DNA of 7,134 nucleotides from positions 1-7,134 of the forward strand of contig DAOUYX010000076.1 of assembly GCA_030665925.1 (NCBI GenBank). Direction: 5' to 3'. Of this stretch, positions 1 through 4,823 are shown one piece after another (position 1 is the first letter of the stretch; each line of letters opens with the position of its first letter). The notes under the pieces are model-generated. The model was not told where the DNA came from. It was given only the letters and a program-made list of their open reading frames with translations, and did no database searches. Position numbers and translations under genes: made by a program. The DNA is from Methanosarcinales archaeon. Lineage in GTDB: Archaea > Halobacteriota > Syntropharchaeia > Alkanophagales > Methanospirareceae.

Positions 1-139
1 CGCTTCAGGCTGAAGACCGCCTCAGGCTCTTCAGATTCCCCCTTGCGAGGGACACCCTGCCACTGTTGACTTCTGCACCGATACGGGTAAACAGCGCAGG
101 AGGGATTTTAACCCTCTGACTGATTAGGCTACGAGGCAC
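1..139 (-). mobile_element. Probable 5' end of a group II intron (or other structured insertion) interrupting dcm
   Basis: Reading on the minus strand, methyltransferase homology ends near 142 and is replaced by sequence with stops in the dcm frame and no protein similarity I recognise. It begins GTGCC at 139, compatible with the GUGYG-like 5' end of group II introns. It is densely folded: a 5-bp stem (100-104 with 112-116), a 4-bp stem (40-43 with 48-51), and a 7-bp stem (10-16 with 28-34) enclosing a further 3-bp stem (19-21 with 25-27). The run GCAGAAGTCAACAG and the CTGAAG...CTGAAGCG pattern recall group II intron RNA, but this rests on memory of such sequences. The orientation matches dcm, as needed for splicing to restore the message. 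No reverse transcriptase or domain V is visible because the element leaves the window. It could instead be another structured insertion or a rearrangement junction. Confidence 0.42.
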
Positions 140-669
140 GCTCCCCGACCAGCCAGCAATACCAATCGTTTGCGTGATTGTGGAACGCCATAGTCTGCCA
201 TTTGTAGAACATTCCCATTAATTACGTATCCCAGCTTTTTTATTTTTTTCATAAACTCGTCAAGAACAGGTTTTCCACGACCAGCAAGCCCCGCAACATT
301 CTCCATCATGACCATCTTGGGTGCTATTTCCTCGATTATCCTCGCCATTTCGAGCACCAAATCGTTTCTTGGATCTTTCTTGTGGTATTTGTCCGTAAGT
401 TTTGAGAATCCTTGACAGGGCGGACAACCGGCAACGAGATCAATTTCTTCTAATCCCGTTAAAGCGAGAATCTCGTCCCCCGTAATTTCCCGTACGTCGC
501 GTATTATGAGTTTCGTTGTTGGATGATTCGCTTTGTAAGTCTTTGCTATTTCTGGATTGATCTCAATGCCTGCGACAACGTTAAATCCTGCATGTTTCAA
601 CCCAAGCGTTAACCCACCAGCACCACAAAACAAATCGATTGCAGTTAATGTGCTATCCGCTTTTTTCAT
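124..669 (-). CDS. DNA (cytosine-5)-methyltransferase, N-terminal part only (interrupted)
   Basis: N-terminal catalytic half of a C5-cytosine DNA methyltransferase, which transfers methyl from S-adenosylmethionine to cytosine in a short DNA target. Visible motifs: motif I DLFCGAGG (residues 12-19, SAM binding), motif IV GCPPCQGFS (81-89, nucleophile Cys85), motif VI ENV (123-125) and motif VIII QSRKR (164-168). Authentic homology ends at about Gly176. The last five residues come from the inserted sequence, and the target-recognition domain and motifs IX-X (normally well over 100 more residues) are missing. The fragment cannot be an active enzyme unless the insertion is spliced out. The ATG at 669 has a strong Shine-Dalgarno GGAGG (677-681) 7 bases upstream and lies inside the restored vsr frame, suggesting translational coupling. 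The Vsr neighbour implies that a T:G mismatch at the methylated site would be the repair substrate. Target sequence unknown. Confidence 0.88.
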   Translation of the reverse strand: MKKADSTLTAIDLFCGAGGLTLGLKHAGFNVVAGIEINPEIAKTYKANHPTTKLIIRDVREITGDEILALTGLEEIDLVAGCPPCQGFSKLTDKYHKKDPRNDLVLEMARIIEEIAPKMVMMENVAGLAGRGKPVLDEFMKKIKKLGYVINGNVLQMADYGVPQSRKRLVLLAGRGACLVA

Positions 670-1082
670 TGATTATCCTCCGCAATCTATTTTTTACTTT
701 ATCTTGGCACTTTAATATATCTGTATCCCAAAAGCGTTGAACCGACCATCCGTCCTTGCGCAATGCACGATTGATCCGTTGGTCTCTTTTTTTTGTTTTC
801 TATTAGTTTTTCCGTCCAAAAATTTCGATTCTTTTTAAAAGCCTCACCAGTAATTTCCAATTCTCGCCTTCCGTGCCAAAATGAACTGTCACAAAAGATC
901 AAAACGTTCGTTTCTTTAATTCTAAAATCGGGGTGTCCTACAAGATTAGGCTGTTTATCATAAGCGATGTGCAAACTGTCCAAAATTTCTTCCATTGCCT
1001 TTTCTAGGCCGGTATCTCTGCTTTTGACCTTCTTCATCCTTTCCGATACTTCCTTAGACGGTTTTTCAAACATTTGCTTCAT
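653..1082 (-). pseudogene. vsr: Very short patch repair (Vsr) endonuclease, frameshifted
   Basis: Vsr nicks DNA next to T:G mismatches left by deamination of 5-methylcytosine and normally accompanies a C5 methyltransferase, as here. Frame 1 (1082 down to 699) gives 127 residues: SRDTGLEK (21-28, Glu27 matching the conserved N-terminal Glu), GHPDF (49-53, Asp52 the likely metal ligand) and FWHG (68-71). After ENKKKR (95-100) similarity stops. In the next frame the usual C-terminus resumes (RDQRINRAL, then GWSVQRFWDTDI) and ends at TAG 653-655. The break is in an A8 run (787-794). Removing one A gives 142 codons, a normal Vsr length. The restored frame overlaps the dcm start by 17 bp. Cys residues that bind zinc in E. 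coli Vsr appear replaced (DSSFWHGR). The cause could be a mutation, an assembly homopolymer error or transcriptional slippage. The ATG at 1082 has a weak upstream AAAAGG. Confidence 0.85.
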
Positions 1083-1129
1083 TTTTGTTCGTGCCTTTTC
1101 TTGGTATCAGCAAGGACGGTTTCAGAGTC

Positions 1130-1137
1130 TTTAAAAA
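1130..1137 (-). promoter_or_regulatory. Possible TATA box for vsr-dcm
   Basis: On the minus strand this reads TTTTTAAA. It lies about 50 bases before the vsr ATG, which would place transcription start near 1105-1108 and give a leader of roughly 25 bases. It is the best archaeal TATA-like site before vsr, but a second AT-rich stretch (1161-1174) could also serve. The assignment is inference from spacing. Confidence 0.28.
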
Positions 1138-1163
1138 GCATCCATCATATCCATTAGCCGAAA

Positions 1164-1174
1164 TTATATAAATA
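1164..1174 (+). promoter_or_regulatory. TATA box for trm1, implying a leaderless transcript
   Basis: TTATATAAATA is a close match to the archaeal TATA box. Its centre is about 30 bases before the trm1 ATG at 1199, so the usual spacing puts transcription start at or within a few bases of the start codon. There is no Shine-Dalgarno sequence before that ATG, which agrees with leaderless translation. Confidence 0.6.
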
Positions 1175-1198
1175 ACTTTCTCTATTTCTCAGTAACAG

Positions 1199-2323
1199 AT
1201 GTTTTTAGAGATAAAAGAAGGAACTACTAAGATACTCGTGCCACAGGAACTCACGAAGTCAATGTTTTATAATCCCCGGATGGAGTTGTGCCGGGATATA
1301 GACATAGCAGCCGTAGCTACTTTTGTCTCATCGCTACCGAATCGTTCTCACGTGACATACGCAGATACACTTGCGGGATCTGGCGTAAGAGGAATAAGAG
1401 TGGCGAATGAAGTTGGCTTGCAGGTGAGTATTAACGACCGGAGCACGCCCGCTTACGAACTGATAAAACGAAATATAGCGTTAAATGGGCTGGAAGAGCG
1501 AGCCGTGGCGTATAACGAGAATACGAATGTACTGCTCTTGCAAACCAGATACGATCTGGTGGATATAGACCCTTTTGGATCCCCAGTTCCGTTTCTGGAC
1601 GCAGCCTGCAAGTCGGTGAAGAAATTGTTGTTGATTACGGCGACCGATACTGCGCCTTTATGCGGCGCTCATACCGGTGGCGTCCGGAACTATGCCGCAC
1701 GACCGCTGAACACCGAATATCATGCGGAGATGGGAACGCGTATCCTCTTAGGTGCCATAACGCGCGAGCTGTGCAGATACGACAAGGCGATACTGCCGTT
1801 ACTCTCGTATGCATCGGCGCATTTTATACGACTTATCGCACGCGTGGAAAGAGGCGCGAAAACAGCTGATGATAGCATGCAACGGCTGGGCTTCATCGCA
1901 CATTGCTTCTCCTGCGGTCACCGATTCGCTTTTTCGTGCTCTGATATGCTGGAGATGCGCGTAGGAAACATATGCGAACTTTGCGGCAGGAAAATGCGCA
2001 TTGCAGGTCCTCTGTATATTTCGGCGATAAAGGAGAAGGCGTTTTGCGAACATGTGCATGAAGAACTGGGAAAAAGAGAGCTGGGTAAGAAGAAAGAAGC
2101 AATGAAAATCGTTCACAACTGCATCCACGAGCTGGATATACCTTTTTATTATGAGCATCACGCGCTCTGCAAGGCTTTGAAAGTCCCTCCGCCTTCTATA
2201 TTGTCTTTACTTGATGCTTTGCACTCGAACGGCTTTTCCGCGAGCAGAACACATTTCTTGGATACCGCAGTCAAGACAGATGCACGGATAGATGAGATAA
2301 AAGCCATTTTGAAAGAGTTGTAG
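1199..2323 (+). CDS. trm1: tRNA (guanine(26)-N(2))-dimethyltransferase Trm1
   Basis: Archaeal Trm1 (374 residues, normal length) methylates N2 of guanine 26 in tRNA to m2G and m2,2G using S-adenosylmethionine; it acts in the cytoplasm. Visible: the N-terminal EG...VP...MFYNPRM region (7-28) typical of the family, the SAM-binding ADTLAGSGVRGIR segment (55-67), the catalytic DPFGSP motif (124-129), a CxxC...CxxC zinc site (Cys236, Cys239, Cys259, Cys262) and the C-terminal signature SRTHF...VKTDA (349-361). The C-terminal part after about residue 270 forms the second domain of the family. The ATG at 1199 is chosen because it begins the conserved N-terminus and sits where the TATA box predicts transcription start. 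The gene is divergent from vsr and convergent with the NYN gene, so it is probably transcribed alone. Confidence 0.96.
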   Translation: MFLEIKEGTTKILVPQELTKSMFYNPRMELCRDIDIAAVATFVSSLPNRSHVTYADTLAGSGVRGIRVANEVGLQVSINDRSTPAYELIKRNIALNGLEERAVAYNENTNVLLLQTRYDLVDIDPFGSPVPFLDAACKSVKKLLLITATDTAPLCGAHTGGVRNYAARPLNTEYHAEMGTRILLGAITRELCRYDKAILPLLSYASAHFIRLIARVERGAKTADDSMQRLGFIAHCFSCGHRFAFSCSDMLEMRVGNICELCGRKMRIAGPLYISAIKEKAFCEHVHEELGKRELGKKKEAMKIVHNCIHELDIPFYYEHHALCKALKVPPPSILSLLDALHSNGFSASRTHFLDTAVKTDARIDEIKAILKEL

Positions 2324-2350
2324 AGCTATTTCACCTTCTCTTCTACTGTC

Positions 2351-2388
2351 AAAAAGTGCAGGGGGTTCATTTACTTGCTCAAACCCCC
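2351..2388 (-). terminator. Hairpin plus T-tract terminator of the NYN gene
   Basis: GGGGGTT (2361-2367) pairs with AACCCCC (2382-2388) around a 14-base loop. On the minus strand the stem is followed by GCAC and then TTTTT (2355-2351). It lies about 70 bases after the stop of the NYN gene and is oriented to stop its transcript before it enters trm1 from the other side. Confidence 0.45.
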
Positions 2389-2400
2389 ACAAAATCAACT

Positions 2401-2416
2401 CTCTTCGCGCTTTTTT
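2401..2416 (+). terminator. T-rich stretch, possible trm1 terminator
   Basis: A pyrimidine-rich stretch ending in TTTTTT (2411-2416) lies about 80 bases after the trm1 stop. Archaeal termination often needs only an oligo-T tract. No hairpin directly precedes it. Confidence 0.25.
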
Positions 2417-2455
2417 GAGCTGCCCTTTCATCCGTTTCTTCGCTCTTCTGAGAAC

Positions 2456-2992
2456 TTATTGGAGTCTTATTTTATCAATGAATTCGTCCGTTAACGGGCG
2501 CAATTCGTCAATTTCGTTAAGAAGTTCCGTTCGAATGTTAGAGGGATGGTAATACAGGTGAACAATCGCTCCGTGGTCCTTAGCTCTTTTAACCGCGGGG
2601 ACGAAATCGGAATCTCCGGCTATTAAAATTGCATGTTGAATCTGATGATCACAGCACTTTTCTATGATGTCCATAGACATAAGGACATCAACCATTTTTT
2701 GTTTAAACACACCGCCAATGAGTTGTAATCTACCCTTCCTCACCTCAAATCGTTGTAACTTCTCAATTTTATCAAAGAATTTCTGTTTTCCCGCATATAA
2801 ACGTACATCTTCTTCATTGCCTTCACGCTTAATCGGCATACAATCGTAGTAATAAGTTCTCAGGCGTATTAATTCCAACCCGGAGCAAATTTCGTTAGAC
2901 AACTTTAGATAATCGACCTTTGGCTTCCCAAAAAACTTCTTTAGCACCTCTTTTAAGTAGCCGCCGTCAATAAAAATAGCCCCTTTCTCCAT
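2456..2992 (-). CDS. NYN domain (LabA/DUF88-type) protein, putative ribonuclease
   Basis: Single NYN (PIN-like) domain filling most of the protein (178 residues from the ATG at 2992; a TTG nine bases upstream adds three). The acidic residues expected of the metal-dependent nuclease fold are present: Asp in FIDGGYL (9 residues from the ATG), Asp in QKMVDVLMSMD (102), and the AGDSDF pair (127 and 129). The family includes LabA-like proteins and predicted RNases; the RNA target is unknown and cannot be read from sequence. There is no signal peptide, membrane helix or second domain. ATG is preferred because it directly precedes the conserved strand, although no clear Shine-Dalgarno sequence is seen; an in-frame TGA just before the TTG limits any longer start. 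The gene stands alone between trm1 (convergent) and tRNA-Met, with its own TATA box and a long structured leader. Confidence 0.85.
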   Translation of the reverse strand: MEKGAIFIDGGYLKEVLKKFFGKPKVDYLKLSNEICSGLELIRLRTYYYDCMPIKREGNEEDVRLYAGKQKFFDKIEKLQRFEVRKGRLQLIGGVFKQKMVDVLMSMDIIEKCCDHQIQHAILIAGDSDFVPAVKRAKDHGAIVHLYYHPSNIRTELLNEIDELRPLTDEFIDKIRLQ

Positions 2993-3021
2993 GTTAATCA
3001 ATCAAGGAATGAATGATTGTG

Positions 3022-3056
3022 CCCATCAATCAGCGGGCAACCCGCTGAAAGATGGG
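3022..3056 (-). promoter_or_regulatory. Long imperfect hairpin in the leader of the NYN gene
   Basis: CAGCGGG (3031-3037) and CCCGCTG (3041-3047) form a perfect 7-bp stem with a 3-base loop. Flanking CCCATC (3022-3027) and GATGGG (3051-3056) extend it by 6 bp across a small internal loop. If transcription starts near 3064, the hairpin occupies most of the untranslated leader, 30 bases before the ATG. It might be a protein-binding or processing site, possibly for the encoded putative RNase, or the 3' hairpin of a transcript from the tRNA side. No T-tract follows on either strand. Confidence 0.5.
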
Positions 3057-3086
3057 GACGATTGTACTCTCAACATTTCTCTTGGG

Positions 3087-3095
3087 TATATAAAA
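3087..3095 (-). promoter_or_regulatory. TATA box for the NYN gene
   Basis: The minus strand reads TTTTATATA, containing TTTATATA, an excellent archaeal box A. Typical spacing places transcription start near 3064 and a leader of about 70 bases. The plus-strand reading (TATATAAAA) is also TATA-like, but nothing lies downstream of it except the antisense of the tRNA. Confidence 0.5.
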
Positions 3096-3156
3096 GCATT
3101 TCGGTTTCGTTGTTTATATTACCCAAATAGGCAACACACGTTAACATTTCAACGAG

Positions 3157-3230
3157 TGCCGGGGGCGGGGTTCGGACCCGCGACTTCCAGATTATGAGTC
3201 TGGCGCCCTAACCAACTAGGCCACCCCGGC
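3157..3230 (-). tRNA. tRNA-Met (anticodon CAU), elongator type
   Basis: A full cloverleaf folds on the minus strand (74 bases including discriminator A at 3157). The acceptor stem is GCCGGGG/CCCCGGC and the D stem is GCCT/GGGC with one G-U pair. The anticodon stem CCAGA/TCTGG carries loop CTCATAA (anticodon CAT), and the T stem GCGGG/CCCGC carries loop TCCGAAC. There is no intron and CCA is not encoded. The GCCGGGG acceptor end resembles archaeal elongator tRNA-Met rather than the initiator; a tRNA-Ile2 with modified CAU is less likely. Its first base is 2 bases after the mptA stop codon, so it is probably co-transcribed with mptA and released by RNase P and tRNase Z, or is served by a promoter inside mptA. 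Confidence 0.93.
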
Positions 3231-3232
3231 TT

Positions 3233-4195
3233 TCATCTCGTGTTTCCTTCCATCAGCTCCCTGCGCAGGTCACCGAGAGAAGCGATTCGTTCTGCAACGG
3301 CATTGTGCTGATGGATACTCTCCTCGTTTATCTGCGTTATGGTAACGATAGAATCGTCAGGTAGGTAATCAAAAGTTTCTACCACCCGCTTTGCCATCTC
3401 TCTAACGCAATCTTCAACGAACATAGGCTTTCTGTGAGCCATTTCCACGATTTTTGCTTCGTCAGGACGTTTTAATATCTCGTATGTCTTAGCACTCATT
3501 GACTTCTCTATTATCCGCATTATCTTCTCTAAAGGGACTTTGGCATCATTTTCTACCTCTATGGATATTATACCTCTCCCTCGTTGATTATGTGTCGCCA
3601 GCGGTATGCTATCTAAAAAAGCGTTGCTATCCTTCTTCGACATACCCATTTTCGCCAATTCTTCCGCGGCTTTTTCACGCATGAGTTCTTGTGCACATGG
3701 ACATGTTGTCATCCCTGTGATCTCTGCTCCCAGTATTTTCTTTATACGCACGCCACTTTTTTTGCCTGATGTACGGAAAGCTCGCGCTTCGACAAAGATT
3801 ATCGCAGGTTCTTGACACGGTATCTTCATCACCGGTGTCTTTCGCATTAACATATAATCGCTTTTCATTCCTACTTCGGCAGTAGACGCGTACTTGTGAC
3901 GATCGAGCAATCTCTTTGCTACTTCGCTGCACAGGTCCTCCACATCGTATACCGTCGAGTTAACCGCTTTATCCAGCACTTCATACATCGCTTCGAGATT
4001 CCTCGACATGTTTGCACCTTTTATATCGCTTGGCAGGTCCACGAACATGTGGAAATCCGATACAAGAACCACAGGTCTCTTCCCACCACCTCTTGCTACC
4101 TCTACCAACTTCTTCACATTCTCTACGCCCACTCTCGTCAGGTTTATTTTTATGTCTGGACTGTATGCTTGCACATCTGGCAGGTCTGGTGTCAT
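3233..4195 (-). CDS. mptA: GTP cyclohydrolase MptA (GTP cyclohydrolase IV)
   Basis: MptA is the Fe(II)-dependent archaeal GTP cyclohydrolase that converts GTP to 7,8-dihydroneopterin 2',3'-cyclic phosphate, the first step of tetrahydromethanopterin synthesis. At 320 residues it has the usual length of the MptA/FolE2 family. Conserved segments: SDFHMFVDLP (46-55), the metal-binding CPCAQE (165-170), THNQRG (201-206), MFVED (258-262) and a His-rich NEESIHQHNAVAER near the C-terminus (290-303). The start at 4195 is followed by the family's PDVQ...INLTRVGV opening and has GGTGA (4209-4213) 13 bases upstream, a rather long spacing. It is divergent from the hydrogenase protease gene, and tRNA-Met follows 2 bases after its TGA. 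The gene indicates that the host uses methanopterin as a C1 carrier. Confidence 0.94.
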   Translation of the reverse strand: MTPDLPDVQAYSPDIKINLTRVGVENVKKLVEVARGGGKRPVVLVSDFHMFVDLPSDIKGANMSRNLEAMYEVLDKAVNSTVYDVEDLCSEVAKRLLDRHKYASTAEVGMKSDYMLMRKTPVMKIPCQEPAIIFVEARAFRTSGKKSGVRIKKILGAEITGMTTCPCAQELMREKAAEELAKMGMSKKDSNAFLDSIPLATHNQRGRGIISIEVENDAKVPLEKIMRIIEKSMSAKTYEILKRPDEAKIVEMAHRKPMFVEDCVREMAKRVVETFDYLPDDSIVTITQINEESIHQHNAVAERIASLGDLRRELMEGNTR

Positions 4196-4211
4196 GATTT
4201 TTAGTATTCAC

Positions 4212-4226
4212 CTTAACCTTGTTAAG
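4212..4226. promoter_or_regulatory. Perfect dyad, possible operator for mptA
   Basis: CTTAAC-CTT-GTTAAG is a perfect 6-bp inverted repeat with a 3-base spacer. It lies between the shared TATA region and the mptA ATG, covering the predicted transcription start and touching the Shine-Dalgarno, where a repressor would block initiation. A short dyad in AT-rich DNA can arise by chance. Confidence 0.35.
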
Positions 4227-4230
4227 CCTT

Positions 4231-4245
4231 TTTATTTAAATTAAT
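4231..4245. promoter_or_regulatory. Shared divergent TATA region (mptA and protease gene)
   Basis: TTTATTTAAATTAAT is TATA-like on both strands. Usual spacing would start mptA near 4211 (leader about 16 bases) and the plus-strand protease gene near 4265 (leader about 13 bases). The whole intergenic space is only 82 bp, so the two promoters overlap. Confidence 0.5.
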
Positions 4246-4277
4246 AGCATTCAATTAATTCCGTTCACGGGGAAAGA

Positions 4278-4823
4278 ATGTCCCGGCATGAATGTATACT
4301 TCATAGGATTGCTTTTACCATGAGTCGAGAAATGCCAAAAATTCTGGTGGCTGGTGTTGGGAACAAGTACAGGGGAGACGACGGTTTCGGTCCACGGGTC
4401 GTCGAAGCGCTAATGACGATGGGTCTACCTGAGACCGTGGAGGCACGAGACGTCGGAATGTGTGGCGTGACTCTGGCATCAGACCTCAAAGACTACGAAC
4501 ACATCATCTTTGTTGACGCTGTTCAGAAAGGCGGTAAGCCTGGAACGATCTATCGTACGGAAATAAAAGCGGAAGAGGTAAAGGAACTGGAGTCCAAAGA
4601 AGCGAAGCATTCCTTCACCTTCGATATCCACGAAACGGGGTTAGAAGAGCTCCTCGTCTACGCTAAGACGATCGGAACTCTCCCACCTACAACAACTATC
4701 ATTGGTTGCGAGGTCAGCGAAATTACGCTGGGCGAATCGCTAAGCCGCCCGGTTGCGGCTGCCGTTTCGAGAGTTGCTGCGTTTATTTTGGACGATTTAC
4801 AGCGGCGTTGCGAACGGAAGTAG
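4278..4823 (+). CDS. [NiFe] hydrogenase maturation protease (HyaD/HybD/HycI family)
   Basis: Cytoplasmic nickel-sensing endopeptidase that clips the C-terminal peptide of a [NiFe] hydrogenase large subunit after nickel insertion. Family marks: GVGNKYRGDDGFG (26-38, with Asp in the metal-binding position), FVDAV (78-82, Asp80) and FDIHETGL (115-122, His118), matching the three nickel ligands of HybD-type proteases. The size fits the family. The start is uncertain. ATG 4278 has GGGGA 4 bases upstream and fits the TATA spacing, but gives 18 residues before the family's normal MPKILV opening. ATG 4320 (AGGA 11 bases upstream) and ATG 4332 are alternatives. The gene is unusual in facing the hydrogenase operon: its last 27 bp overlap the end of the large-subunit gene on the other strand. 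The adjacent hydrogenase is its likely substrate. Confidence 0.93.
   Translation: MSRHECILHRIAFTMSREMPKILVAGVGNKYRGDDGFGPRVVEALMTMGLPETVEARDVGMCGVTLASDLKDYEHIIFVDAVQKGGKPGTIYRTEIKAEEVKELESKEAKHSFTFDIHETGLEELLVYAKTIGTLPPTTTIIGCEVSEITLGESLSRPVAAAVSRVAAFILDDLQRRCERK

Noticed and set aside
787..795. Programmed -1 ribosomal frameshift at the A-rich run in vsr
   Set aside because: The run contains a slippery-type heptamer, but -1 slippage leads to the wrong frame. The conserved tail needs +1, or loss of one base.
2991..3197. Plus-strand frame ending in PGAGFGPATSRL
   Set aside because: Its end is the antisense of the tRNA-Met gene, a well-known source of spurious hypothetical proteins. The start overlaps the NYN start and there is no ribosome binding site.
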